A DNA stretch of 64,000 nucleotides from Pseudonocardia hydrocarbonoxydans (GTDB lineage: Bacteria; Actinomycetota; Actinomycetes; Mycobacteriales; Pseudonocardiaceae). This document shows positions 25,009-35,735 of this stretch, piece after piece (position 1 is the stretch's first letter; every line of letters begins with the position of its first letter). A program made the position numbers and the translations under genes. The notes below the pieces were generated by a model. It was given only the letters and a program-made list of their open reading frames with translations. It was not told the DNA's origin and did no database searches. The DNA is taken from NCBI RefSeq assembly GCF_006539565.1, contig NZ_BJNG01000039.1, positions 1-64,000 of the forward strand. The letters are read 5' to 3'.

Positions 25009-25778
25009 CAACGGAGAACGTCCAGGGCGCCACCGGTCCCGGTCTGCTCCCGGCGCCTGCCCGTGACCTTCTCGTCGTTCTCCCCGCCCTGAACGAGCAG
25101 GAAAGCGTTGCTCGTGTGGTGCACGAGGTGCGCCGGGCGCAGCCCGGCGCCAGCGTCCTCGTAGTCGATGATGGATCCACCGATGCAACGGCGGCCCGCG
25201 CCGCCCAGGCCGGGGCTCTCGTGATGAGCCTGCCCTTCAACCTCGGAGTCGGCGGGGCGATGCGAGCGGCATACCGCTACGCACGGGAGTCCGGTTACTG
25301 CTACGTCGTCCAGGTCGATGCCGACGGCCAACACGACGCAAGCGAGATCGCGGGGCTGCTGGAAGTCTGTCGGTCGGGCACTGCCGATGTGGTGATCGGC
25401 TCACGGTTCGCGGGCCGGGGCGACTACGCGGTGCGCGGGCCCCGACGCTGGGCGATGCGACTTCTTTCGGTGACGTTGTCGGGCATCGTCGGTACCGCGG
25501 TCAAGGACCCGACGTCTGGATTTCGCTTGGTGAACCGTCAGGCCATCGCGCTGTTCGCCGAACACTATCCGGAGGAGTACCTCGGTGACACGGTCGAGGC
25601 GCTGGTCATCGCGCATCGGGCCGGGTTGTCGATCACTCAGGTTCCAGTGGCTATGCGTGCCCGCGAAACCGGCACAGCGAGTACTAACCCGTTGCGATCG
25701 GCGGTGTATCTGATGCGTGTAGTCGTCGCGGTCGGGCTGGCGTTGGTCCGACGTACCCCGCGTAGCCAGGACTTCTAG
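25005..25778 (+). CDS. GT2 glycosyltransferase, polyprenyl-phosphate sugar synthase type
   Basis: A 257-residue GT-A fold enzyme. VVLPALNEQESVARVV, VVDDGSTDAT, QVDADGQHD (the DxD metal site) and GSRFAGRG are typical of DPM1-like enzymes that move a sugar onto polyprenyl phosphate. No membrane helix pair is present at the C-terminus, so it is probably peripheral. The ATG overlaps the methyltransferase stop; the next gene, DUF2304, begins directly after the stop, a common partnership. Confidence 0.88.
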   Translation: MTTENVQGATGPGLLPAPARDLLVVLPALNEQESVARVVHEVRRAQPGASVLVVDDGSTDATAARAAQAGALVMSLPFNLGVGGAMRAAYRYARESGYCYVVQVDADGQHDASEIAGLLEVCRSGTADVVIGSRFAGRGDYAVRGPRRWAMRLLSVTLSGIVGTAVKDPTSGFRLVNRQAIALFAEHYPEEYLGDTVEALVIAHRAGLSITQVPVAMRARETGTASTNPLRSAVYLMRVVVAVGLALVRRTPRSQDF

Positions 25779-26180
25779 ATGCCCAGCCCGCGCCTGACGA
25801 TCGTCTCGGTCGTCGTCGCGCTTGCCGCGCTGATCCTTGTCGTCGAACTGCTGCGGCGCAGGCGGCTACGCGAGAAGTACGCCGTGATCTGGGTGGTCAT
25901 CTCCATCAGCACGGTGATCGTCGCGTTCTTCCCAGGTGTGCTGAGCGGGGTCGCGAACCTAGTCGGCATCCAGACCCCGTCGAATCTGCTGTTCTTCTCC
26001 TCCGTCGTGATCCTCTTCGCGGTTTCGCTACAGCTCTCTCGTGAAGTCGGGCTTTTGGAGGAGCAGTCGCGGCGGCTCGCCGAAGAGGTTGGTGCTGCGA
26101 AGCTGCGGCTCGACGCTTTGGAGCGCGACCGAGCTGACTACGACGAGTCAGAACCGTCCGAGCAGTCGCCGGGCGGCTGA
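25779..26180 (+). CDS. DUF2304 membrane protein
   Basis: A 133-residue protein with three hydrophobic segments and a C-terminal charged coiled-coil tail (LLEEQSRRLAEEVGAAKLRL). The block REKYAVIWVV is characteristic of DUF2304. These proteins are found beside GT2 polyprenyl sugar synthases and may tether them to the membrane; this is inference. Its last 33 bp overlap the 3' end of the opposing GT2 gene. Confidence 0.82.
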   Translation: MPSPRLTIVSVVVALAALILVVELLRRRRLREKYAVIWVVISISTVIVAFFPGVLSGVANLVGIQTPSNLLFFSSVVILFAVSLQLSREVGLLEEQSRRLAEEVGAAKLRLDALERDRADYDESEPSEQSPGG

Positions 26181-27179
26181 CCAGTACGCCCGGAAAGCCA
26201 CGTTGGCTACGCGGGTGAGCGGCGCCGGACCGATCGCCGTCGGGTCCAGTGCGGGAGTCAGCCGGGCCATCCACACTGCGTCGGGCACAGTCCGTTCGGC
26301 CTGCAGATGCCTACGCCGCGTCTTCAGGTGGTCGCGATGACGCCAAAGCCAGACGTAGCCGCGCAACTTTCCGCCGCCCCACCCGGACGCAATGGCGTAC
26401 GCGAACAGCAGCATCTCGCAGGCCAACAGCATCGGGGCAAGCAACATCAGCCCCCGAGCCGGCCAGACGGTGGAGAGCAGCATCAGCCGGTTGCGCTCCA
26501 GGAGGTGCATCTTCAACCCGTTGCGAGAGAACTCGTAGTGGTGAAACGCCTCCGCCGAAGGAACACAGCGCACGGATAGTCCCGTGCGCCACGACCGCAG
26601 AGACAGCTCGGTGTCCTCAAGGTAAGCGAAGTACTCCTCGTCGAACCCGCCGAGCCGATTCCATATGGCGCGCTTGACGAGCAGACAGGCCCCGCTCGCT
26701 CCGGTGACGTCGAATGGTTCAGTGCGCTTCTCGGCAGTGCCCATCTCCCCGGCCCAGGACAATCCGACAAGGTGCACAGGATTTCCCGCGCTGTTGATCA
26801 GGTGTGGCGGCTCGGCCAGTCGGACGCCCGCCATCACCGGCCCGACGCCAGGACGTTCGGCTTCGGCAACGAGCAACGCCAGTGCATCCGGTGCGACCAC
26901 GCAGTCTGAGTTCACGAGGGCGACAAATTCTGTGTCTAGAGCGGCGACGCCGAGGTTGCATCCGCCCGCGAAGCCGGTATTGCGGCCCGGTCGAAGGATC
27001 GTGACACGCGGATCGTCGGGTACTTTCGCAAGATCTTCGGGTCGACAGTCGTTGTCGACCAGTATCACTTGCAGAGCCAGCCCAGTGCTGTCCAAGACGG
27101 CGCGCACGCAGTCGCGCAGGTAGGGCTCGGCATGCCAGGCGAGCACGACTACACCAACGTTTGGCTCGGGGGGCGTCAC
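26148..27179 (-). CDS. GT2 glycosyltransferase, rhamnosyltransferase-like
   Basis: A 343-residue glycosyltransferase. VGVVVLAWHAEPYLRDC, LVDNDCRPED, NTGFAGGCNLGV and VNSDCVVAPDAL (an N-S-D variant of the DxD site) are of the WbbL/rhamnosyltransferase style, and GGFDEEYFAYLEDTELSLR is the usual acceptor-side motif. A hydrophobic stretch at about 245-275 suggests membrane attachment. I use GTG 27179, overlapping the flippase stop by 4 bp; the frame upstream is a shadow in the flippase gene. Confidence 0.87.
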   Translation of the reverse strand: MTPPEPNVGVVVLAWHAEPYLRDCVRAVLDSTGLALQVILVDNDCRPEDLAKVPDDPRVTILRPGRNTGFAGGCNLGVAALDTEFVALVNSDCVVAPDALALLVAEAERPGVGPVMAGVRLAEPPHLINSAGNPVHLVGLSWAGEMGTAEKRTEPFDVTGASGACLLVKRAIWNRLGGFDEEYFAYLEDTELSLRSWRTGLSVRCVPSAEAFHHYEFSRNGLKMHLLERNRLMLLSTVWPARGLMLLAPMLLACEMLLFAYAIASGWGGGKLRGYVWLWRHRDHLKTRRRHLQAERTVPDAVWMARLTPALDPTAIGPAPLTRVANVAFRAYWSAARRLLGRF

Positions 27180-28447
27180 GGGACTGCGGGGGATCGACGG
27201 CGCACGAGGGACAGGAGTACCAGTACGGCTCCGGCGCCGACGAGTTGGCCCAAGGACGCGGCTGCGATCGGAGGTGCGGCCAGTAGCCCGACGGCGATCA
27301 GAACGGTCAGCCCCAGGATCCACCCCGAGGCCGCCTCCGCCGCGCGTCCAAGCGCCAGGAGGTGGGTCTGGCCGATCTGTGCCGCGGCACCGGCCACGGT
27401 GGACAGCGCCAGCACGACCAGCACCCAGGTGGGTGGAACAGTCGTGGCGGCGAACACCAGGTGAGCCATCGTGGGCACGACAAGGACCGCAATCATGATC
27501 CACACCACGCCGCCGCCCGCGATAACGAGGCCGAGCCGCCGCGACGTCGTACGCACAGCGGAGTAGTTCCCGGTGCCTGTCATGGTGGTGAACGCTGGCA
27601 GGAGCAGTGCTTGCACCGCGGGAAAGAGCAACACCGGGGCGCGCAGCAGAACCGCAACGTAGAAGAATCCGGTCGCAACCTCAGGGTCGGTGGCCAGCCG
27701 TGCGGTGACCAGCACTGGCGCGAGGTTCCACAGACCCTGACCTGCCAGCAGCAGAGCCGCTGACCACAGCACCGTCGTCCGTCGACGGCCAGGATCAGCG
27801 CTCAAGGAGCCGCCGCCGCGAACCCCGGGCCGCACCAGCACGGCGGCGGAGACCAGTGGCGCGAGTGCGAGTACTGCGATCCAGGCAGAGGAGGAGGTGC
27901 TGTTCAGCAGCACAAGCGCGCCCGCCGCGGCCAGGCCCACGCCCGCCTCGATCCAGAATGTCGCGGCATACCGGCTGTAGCGACCTGCGCCGGCGAGTGG
28001 GCCGCGCAGAAGGTAAGAGGCGGCCATGGCCACCGCGCCGACCGCGAGGAGTGCGACCGTCGCGGTCCCAGAGCCGGTGACCGCGAGCAGCAGTGGCGAG
28101 CTCACCCCGAGCAGTATCAGCGCGCCAGCCAACAGCAGCCCGGTGTCGGAGAGCGCAGCCGACCGCGCCGCGCCGTCGTCGCGACCCGCGGCAAGTGCGG
28201 CAGCCACGGCCCGGGTGGTCTCGAGCTCGACGGCGGCAAACAGACCCCGGCCGACCGTATTGATCAACAGATAGTAGGAGCTGAGCACGGCAACGCCGGC
28301 TGCGTCGAGGTGGCGGGCAGCAATGGCCAGCACCAAGTAGTTCGACGCGGCTAGGGCGATCTGGCTACCCGCCACCTGCACCGCCGTCTTGCTGTGGCGC
28401 CGCGGGCCTGATGACGGGTTCGGACGACGTCCGACTTGACCAGTCAC
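27176..28447 (-). CDS. Wzx-like polysaccharide flippase
   Basis: A 423-residue membrane protein with about twelve hydrophobic helices, matching the polysaccharide biosynthesis/MATE-like exporter fold (QVAGSQIALAASNYLVLAI at the start, RGPLAGAGRYSRYA in mid-protein). It likely flips a lipid-linked glycan across the membrane. It overlaps the multi-spanning gene upstream and the GT2 gene downstream by 4 bp each, so the three form an operon. Confidence 0.82.
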   Translation of the reverse strand: MTGQVGRRPNPSSGPRRHSKTAVQVAGSQIALAASNYLVLAIAARHLDAAGVAVLSSYYLLINTVGRGLFAAVELETTRAVAAALAAGRDDGAARSAALSDTGLLLAGALILLGVSSPLLLAVTGSGTATVALLAVGAVAMAASYLLRGPLAGAGRYSRYAATFWIEAGVGLAAAGALVLLNSTSSSAWIAVLALAPLVSAAVLVRPGVRGGGSLSADPGRRRTTVLWSAALLLAGQGLWNLAPVLVTARLATDPEVATGFFYVAVLLRAPVLLFPAVQALLLPAFTTMTGTGNYSAVRTTSRRLGLVIAGGGVVWIMIAVLVVPTMAHLVFAATTVPPTWVLVVLALSTVAGAAAQIGQTHLLALGRAAEAASGWILGLTVLIAVGLLAAPPIAAASLGQLVGAGAVLVLLSLVRRRSPAVP

Positions 28448-30408
28448 CCGCGGACCACCGCCGTCAGATCTTCCCAACGGATGCGATAGATGCGTGCGTC
28501 AGGATTATCGTAGACGAGTTCCAGCGCCCGAACGTCCTCCAGCCCGAGCATCCCCGGCGCGTGGTCGCCAGCGGGTGCGATCAGACCTTCCCCGAGGACG
28601 ACGTATTCGATGCCGAAGTCGGCCGCCGCGCGCTGCACCCCGAGGTTGACGTCGATCTGGTTAAAGGAGGTGAAGAGGGTGCGCCGCTCAGGGTCCATGG
28701 TCGGCAGCTCCTGCAGTGCAATCACTGGCGAGGCGAACACGGGACGCACGTCGTCAAGTGCCCACATCATCGCAGAGCCGTCGTAGGGGTCATTCATCAC
28801 GAACGTCCCGGGCGTCACGATCTGAGCCAGCTCGTCGTAGGCCTGCTCCTCGAGCGTGCTGACTGTAGGTCCGTCCGTGAATCCCTGCGCCAGGCGGTCG
28901 GTGTTGCGGCTCATGTACAGACCGTCGCTGAGGCCGGCGACCAGTGCGAGCACCGCGGCGAGCACTGTCGAGGAAAGGAGCAGGCCGACCTTGCCCTCGT
29001 TCACACGTGGTGAGACACGCTCGAGCAGGGCCCACATCCCGTCGCGGACGGCGACCATGCCGCTTGCAGCGAGCAGGATCGCAGGGAGGGTCCAGAGCGC
29101 GGCAAACCGCCATCGGTCGTTCCACCACGGCCTTGTGAGGAGCGCTACGACGTCATTCTCGTAGGCAGCGGTCATGACGAACAGGGCAGCGAACAATGCG
29201 CCCGCAGCGACGAACCACAGGAATGGGCGTATAGCCCGACGAGCTAGCAGGCCGATGACCAGCAGTCCGATCAGCCAGTACTGCGGAAAGGGTTGGTCGT
29301 GGGAGAGGAAGAAGAGCTGGCCAGCTGCATTCGCGGGGGTCAGGTTCGCCGGCCAGTCAAACGGTGGTCCAGATGCGGCTCGGGCTGAGGCGAGGAGGAG
29401 GGGGGTGCCGAGCACGACGGCGGCGATGGCAGTTAAACCGAGCGAACGCAGCTCGCCCAGGCCCGGCCGCTGCGCGAGCCAGCGTTGTACGAGCATTGCT
29501 ATCGACATCAGCGCGGCTGCCACTGCGCCGCTGGGGTGCAGTGCCAGCAGCCCAATCCCGCCGACCCCCAGAACTATAGGCATGGCGATCGCGATGCCGT
29601 CGCGCCACGACAGCATCGCGGCCAGCACCGCGAGGAAGGCTGGTAGCAGTGCGACGGCGGTGATGAACGGAAGCAACGTGCCCCACGGCAGTAGGTCGTA
29701 TGGGAACGCTGTGAAAGCGCAGGACAGCAGCGCGGCCGAGGCGGCCAGCGCTGGCCTGCCGCCTCCGTACCGAACCAGCGCGACCATGCCGACTGCCAGT
29801 ATCCCCGGGAATAGGGCGACGGAGAGGTCCACCACCATCGGCACCGGAACGCTGGTGATCATTACGACAGTCGCGGCAACCACGTGGAAAGCGTTCGGGT
29901 AGTAGTAGGACGTCGTTACGGGATCGTTCAGGTTGCGCAGCGCAGCCGGATCGGATTCGCCGCTGTCCGCGATGTATCGGATCGCGTTGGAGTGGAATAC
30001 CGAGTCCCAGACCTGCGGCACCGCCGCGAAGTCGCGGGTTGCTGTTGCCGCCACTGCGATGCCTACCCCGGCCGCAGTCGCAGCGCATAGAGCTGTCCCG
30101 AGATGCGGGACTACCCCCCATGCGGTTAGTGCCGGGGCGCCTTCGCTCCGGACACGCCCGGAGCGGCTTGCTGCCACCCGAACAACGAGCACCACGGCTG
30201 CACCAGCGGCTGTCACGATGAGAAAGACCATAGGTGTCCACAGCACGCCCGCTAGGGGAAGCGTCGAGCCTGCAGCGCCGACGAGGCCATACGTCAGCAG
30301 TGGCGCCGCGGCGACCAGCAGCCATCCGCGTAGGCCGAGCGCCAACGCCAGCACCGCCCCCGGGACCATGATCAAGCTGGCGTAGAGCGCCAGCACAGTG
30401 ACCGGCAT
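28444..30408 (-). CDS. Large multi-spanning membrane protein, DUF6541-like (possible GT-C enzyme)
   Basis: A 654-residue protein with about twelve membrane helices and a C-terminal soluble domain of about 130 residues. The N-terminus (VTVLALYASLIMVPGAVLAL) resembles the DUF6541 group and Rv3779-type proteins, which are thought to be GT-C-like transferases; D/E-rich loops such as WDSVFHSNAIRYI support that loosely. I chose ATG 30408, with ggag 6 nt upstream; the frame stays open to 30642. First gene of the operon with flippase and GT2. Base composition is lower in GC than flanking genes. Confidence 0.65.
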   Translation of the reverse strand: MPVTVLALYASLIMVPGAVLALALGLRGWLLVAAAPLLTYGLVGAAGSTLPLAGVLWTPMVFLIVTAAGAAVVLVVRVAASRSGRVRSEGAPALTAWGVVPHLGTALCAATAAGVGIAVAATATRDFAAVPQVWDSVFHSNAIRYIADSGESDPAALRNLNDPVTTSYYYPNAFHVVAATVVMITSVPVPMVVDLSVALFPGILAVGMVALVRYGGGRPALAASAALLSCAFTAFPYDLLPWGTLLPFITAVALLPAFLAVLAAMLSWRDGIAIAMPIVLGVGGIGLLALHPSGAVAAALMSIAMLVQRWLAQRPGLGELRSLGLTAIAAVVLGTPLLLASARAASGPPFDWPANLTPANAAGQLFFLSHDQPFPQYWLIGLLVIGLLARRAIRPFLWFVAAGALFAALFVMTAAYENDVVALLTRPWWNDRWRFAALWTLPAILLAASGMVAVRDGMWALLERVSPRVNEGKVGLLLSSTVLAAVLALVAGLSDGLYMSRNTDRLAQGFTDGPTVSTLEEQAYDELAQIVTPGTFVMNDPYDGSAMMWALDDVRPVFASPVIALQELPTMDPERRTLFTSFNQIDVNLGVQRAAADFGIEYVVLGEGLIAPAGDHAPGMLGLEDVRALELVYDNPDARIYRIRWEDLTAVVRG

Positions 30409-31951
<1,543 letters not shown>

Positions 31952-33219
31952 TCAGGGCGCGGGGTCGGCGCGCCAGAGCGTGCCCACCGGGACGGCCCAG
32001 AGCCGGTCGCCCAACGGCAGCACGCGCTGACCCGCGTGCAGCACGATGCCCACCGTGAAGCGGTCCGGGTGGACGTCCCGGAATGTGGCGAGTGTGCGGG
32101 CGTGCCGGGCCGTCGGGGTCGACGTCAGCTTGATCTCCACACCGGCGAACTGCCCGGTCCGGCGGTCGGCGACGATCAGGTCGATCTCGGCGCCGTCCCG
32201 GTCGCGGAAGTGGTGCAGATCCACCGCCCGCTCGCTCCAGCCGGCCTGCTTGCACACCTCGGTGATCACGAAGGTCTCGAACAGGGCGTCCGCGATCCGA
32301 CCGTCGGCCGTGGCGGCGAAGTCGGCTTCGCCCGCCCCGACCAGGTCGGCGGCGAGCCCGCTGTCGACGAGCACGGACTTGCTCCGGCGCTTGGCCCGAG
32401 TCGTGTGGTTCGTCGACCAGGCCGGCAGCGAGGTGACGAGATAGAGCGCCTGCAGGAGCCCGACGTAGGTGGAGGTCGTCGCCCGGTTCAGGTCGGCTTC
32501 CTGCGCCAACCCGGAGACGACGAGCTCGCCCGACGTCCGGGCCGCCAGCAGGCGCAGTACGGTGCGCAGCTCGTTCTCCAGCCGGACCTCGGCCATGGGC
32601 CGGAGCGCCTCGCGGGCACGACGTCCTGCACGTATCCGTCGAACCAGGCCCGTCGGGACCGCCCGCGGAGGTCCTGGGTGACGACCTCCGGATAGCCGCC
32701 CGCCAGGATCATCTCGACGAGCTCCGAGCGTCCGACCGGCTCGGGTGTGGGTGGGGGCCAGCCCGCCGTGTGCAGCAGGTGGTCGACGAAGGTCTCGCGC
32801 ACCCCGCGGCGCTCGCCGGTCGACAACGGCCACAGCACCAGCCGGCCGACCCGTCCGGCCAGGGTCTCCGACACCGAGCGGTCGGCCAGGTAGTTCGCCG
32901 ATCCGGTGAGCAGGAGCTGTCCGCGGCGGTCGTCGAGGTCGGCCGCCTGCTTCACGGCGAGCAGGAGCCCCGCGCCGCCACGCTGGAACTCGTCGATGGC
33001 CGCCGGTCGGGGCAGTGCCTCGAGGAGGCCGGTCGGATCGTCCAGGGCCCGGCGCAACGTCGCCGGGTCGTCGAGGCTGAGCCGCGCGGTGGCGGGCAGG
33101 CCGAGCAACTCGCGGACCAGCGTCGTCTTCCCGGTCTGGCGGGCGCCGCCGAGCAGCACGAGCCGGAACGTGGACAGCAGATCCGACACCGAGGTCGCGG
33201 CGCTCCTCGTGACCACCAT
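31952..33219 (-). pseudogene. AAA/DUF4143 ATP-binding protein, interrupted by a frameshift
   Basis: The N-terminal half (33219 to about 32618) has the Walker A GGARQTGKTTLV, Walker B-like AAIDEFQRG and LLLTGSANYL. The C-terminal half in another frame (about 32618 to 31952) continues as DUF4143 plus a nuclease-like tail, e.g. GAEIDLIVADR and VEIKLTSTP. The joint falls in WFDGYVQDVV / REALRPMAEVR, which matches an unbroken family sequence if one base is added near 32613-32620. These proteins are mobile, poorly understood ATPases. Whether the lesion is real or a read error cannot be told here. Confidence 0.82.
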
Positions 33220-33282
33220 GCGGCAAGCCTAATAAGCAGAATGCGACGTTGCCAGTGCGCATGATGCGCACGCATGGGCCGG

Positions 33283-33579
33283 TCAGCGTTGTTCGAGCAG
33301 CGCGATGATGCGGTCGAGCTTGGTGCCGTGGTCGGCGAGTGTCGCGGTGTGGTCGGCGAGTGCTGCGGTGTGTCCGGCCAACACGTCGGTGTGTCCGGCC
33401 AACACGTCGGTGTGGCTGGCGAGGACCTCGGAGTGCCCGTCCTGGGTCGCGGCGATCTCCTCGAGCCGGTTGTGCTGGCGCTTCTGGGTGGCCTGGATGT
33501 CGGCCAGCATCTCGTAGATCGCCTGGACGTCGTTGTCGAGCTGCTGGACCTTGCGGGCCATGCCCCCGGACGTCGTCAT
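33283..33579 (-). CDS. Small coiled-coil protein with heptapeptide repeats
   Basis: A 98-residue protein with no membrane segment. Its whole length after residue 8 is predicted helix, and residues about 55-89 are five seven-residue repeats of the type H-T-x-x-L-A-x, an uninterrupted heptad pattern. ATG 33579 is supported by TAGCGT 7 nt upstream; a longer frame adds an arginine-rich shadow. It may form a coiled-coil oligomer. I do not recognise a function. Confidence 0.7.
   Translation of the reverse strand: MTTSGGMARKVQQLDNDVQAIYEMLADIQATQKRQHNRLEEIAATQDGHSEVLASHTDVLAGHTDVLAGHTAALADHTATLADHGTKLDRIIALLEQR
33328..33432. repeat. 21-bp tandem repeats within the coiled-coil gene
   Basis: Five units of 21 bp in register with the codons: 33328-33348, 33349-33369, 33370-33390, 33391-33411 and 33412-33432. 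Units three and four are identical, units one and two differ at a few bases. They encode the seven-residue repeats, so copy-number change would lengthen or shorten the coiled coil without shifting frame. Confidence 0.85.
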
Positions 33580-33749
33580 GGCCGCGACGCTACCGGGTGG
33601 ACGGGGCGGGCGGAGGCGTTTCGGGAGGACCCGTCTCCCGGCTGCCGGGGGCCGTCGACGGGCGGCCACGGGCAGGTCGGGGTGACCCGGGCCACGCCGC
33701 TACCCTCGGTCGCAGGCCGCGCACGCCCCCGACCCGCGAGGAACCCGCT

Positions 33750-35735
33750 TTGACGACCACCGCCGCCCCGTCCGCCGCCGCAGCCCCGGAGGGGGCCACC
33801 GCGCCCGGCGGGCTGTTGCAGCGGGTGATCCTGCCGCGTTCCGGTGACCCGATCGCCGTCCGCTCGCTCTACCTCGACGAGCGCACCGGCCTGCGCCTGA
33901 CGACGCCGCCGCCGCTGCCGGGGATGCCGCTGCGCGAGGTCACGCTGGTCGGCACGGCCGCCACGGCCCGGCGTCTGCGGGTCCTCTCGCGCACCTCGGC
34001 GCTGGTCCCCGAGCAGAGCGAGGTGTCCTTCGGCGCCTACTTCAACGCGTTCGCGGCGGGTTACTGGCGGCACTGGTCGAGCCTCACCGAGGTGCACCTG
34101 CGCCTGACGCTGACGGGCTCGGGCCGCGTCGACGTCTACCGCACCAAGGCCGACGGCTCGCAGATCTTCGTGGGCGGGCAGGTCGTCGACGGCCGGCTCG
34201 ACCTGGACATGGAACTGGACCTGCGCCCGTTCGAGGACGGCGGCTGGTACTGGTTCGACCTCACCACCGACTCCGGCGAGCTCACGCTGCAGTCGGGCGG
34301 CTGGTACGCCGCGCAGGAGTCCGCGACGCCCGCGGCCGTCACGATCGGGATGCCGACGTTCAACCGGCCCGCCGACTGCGTGGCCACCCTCAACGCGATC
34401 GCCGAGGACCCCGCGGTGCTCGACGCCGTCGTCGCGGTGATCATCCCCGACCAGGGCACGAAGAAGGTCCGCGACGAGGCCGGGTTCGACGCCGTCGCCG
34501 CGAAGCTCGGCGACAAGCTGCGGATCATCGACCAGCCCAACCTCGGCGGCTCCGGCGGCTACGCGCGGATCATGTACGAGGCGCTCGGGTCCACCGACTG
34601 CGAGCAGATCCTCTACATGGACGACGACATCCTGCTCGAGCCCGACTCGGTGCTCCGCGCCGTCGCGTTCTCCCGCTACAGCCGCGAGCCGATGCTCGTC
34701 GGCGGGCAGATGCTGTCGCTGCAGGCGCGCAGCCAGCTCTCGACGATGGGCGAGGTCGTCGACCGCAACGCCTTCCTGTGGCGCAACGCCCCGGGCACCG
34801 AGCCGCACCACGACCTCGCCGAGAAGACGCTGCGCCAGACGCCGTGGCTGCACCGGCGCACCGACGTCGACTACAACGCCTGGTGGATGTGCCTGATCCC
34901 GCGCGCCGTCGCCGAGGACCTGGGCCTGCCGCTGCCGCTGTTCATCAAGTGGGACGACGCCGAGTACGGCCTGCGCGCCCGCGCGAAGGGCTACCGGACG
35001 GCGACCGTGCCGGGCATCGCGATCTGGCACATGTCGTTCCTGGAGAAGGACGACACCAGCGACTGGCAGGCCTACTTCCACTACCGCAACCGGTTCGTCG
35101 CCGCCGCGCTGCACGGTCCCGACAACCCGCGCGCGATGCTGATCGACACCGTCAAGCGGTCGCTGCGGCACCTCATGCTCATGGAGTACTCGGCCATGGC
35201 GCTGCAGGAGATGGCGCTGCGCGACTTCCTCGCCGGGCCGGAGCAGCTGTTCCCGAAGCTGCCGGTGATCCTCGGGGAGATCCGGGCCAGGCGCGCCGAG
35301 TTCGACGACGGGCGCCCCCTCGACTCGGCCACCGAGGTGCCGCTCTCCGAGCTCGACGCCCTGGCCGCCCAGGCCTTCCCCGAGCCGCCGACGCAGAAGA
35401 TCGCGATCGCGAAGGGCCTGGTCAAGAGCGTGCTGCACAACCTGCGCCCGGTGAACCCGGCGCACCGGGTGGTGCCGCAGCGCAACGTCCCGTCGAAGCA
35501 GGCGCAGTGGTTCGTGCTCTCGCGCCTGGACTCGGCCACCGTCTCCACCCCCGACGGCCGCGGCGTCACCTTCCGCCGCCGCGACCCGGCGCTGTTCCGG
35601 GCGATGATGAGGCAGTCGGTGGCGCAGGTGCGCGAGGTCGCGCGGGTGTGGCCGGAGCTGCGGCAGCGCTACCGCGACGCCCTGCCCGAGCTGACCAGTC
35701 GTGAGGCCTGGGGACGCAACGTCTTCGAGAAGTGA
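33750..35735 (+). CDS. GlfT2-type galactofuranosyltransferase, first copy
   Basis: A 661-residue GT2 enzyme of the GlfT2 architecture: N-terminal beta-sandwich (FGAYFNAFAAGYWRHW), GT-A domain, and C-terminal helical part. Catalytic elements align by spacing with GlfT2: the DDD triplet at 291-293, KWDDAEYG with D402/D403, and His427 in IWHMSF. GlfT2 polymerises UDP-Galf into the beta-1,5/1,6 galactan. Start TTG 33750 with gagga about 7 nt upstream. It overlaps the Emb-like gene by 4 bp. The more GlfT2-like copy is at 39289-41244, so this one may have another linkage or acceptor. Confidence 0.85.
   Translation: MTTTAAPSAAAAPEGATAPGGLLQRVILPRSGDPIAVRSLYLDERTGLRLTTPPPLPGMPLREVTLVGTAATARRLRVLSRTSALVPEQSEVSFGAYFNAFAAGYWRHWSSLTEVHLRLTLTGSGRVDVYRTKADGSQIFVGGQVVDGRLDLDMELDLRPFEDGGWYWFDLTTDSGELTLQSGGWYAAQESATPAAVTIGMPTFNRPADCVATLNAIAEDPAVLDAVVAVIIPDQGTKKVRDEAGFDAVAAKLGDKLRIIDQPNLGGSGGYARIMYEALGSTDCEQILYMDDDILLEPDSVLRAVAFSRYSREPMLVGGQMLSLQARSQLSTMGEVVDRNAFLWRNAPGTEPHHDLAEKTLRQTPWLHRRTDVDYNAWWMCLIPRAVAEDLGLPLPLFIKWDDAEYGLRARAKGYRTATVPGIAIWHMSFLEKDDTSDWQAYFHYRNRFVAAALHGPDNPRAMLIDTVKRSLRHLMLMEYSAMALQEMALRDFLAGPEQLFPKLPVILGEIRARRAEFDDGRPLDSATEVPLSELDALAAQAFPEPPTQKIAIAKGLVKSVLHNLRPVNPAHRVVPQRNVPSKQAQWFVLSRLDSATVSTPDGRGVTFRRRDPALFRAMMRQSVAQVREVARVWPELRQRYRDALPELTSREAWGRNVFEK

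Noticed and set aside
33328..33432. CRISPR or intergenic repeat
   Set aside because: The repeats are in codon register within a protein gene and have no unique spacers.
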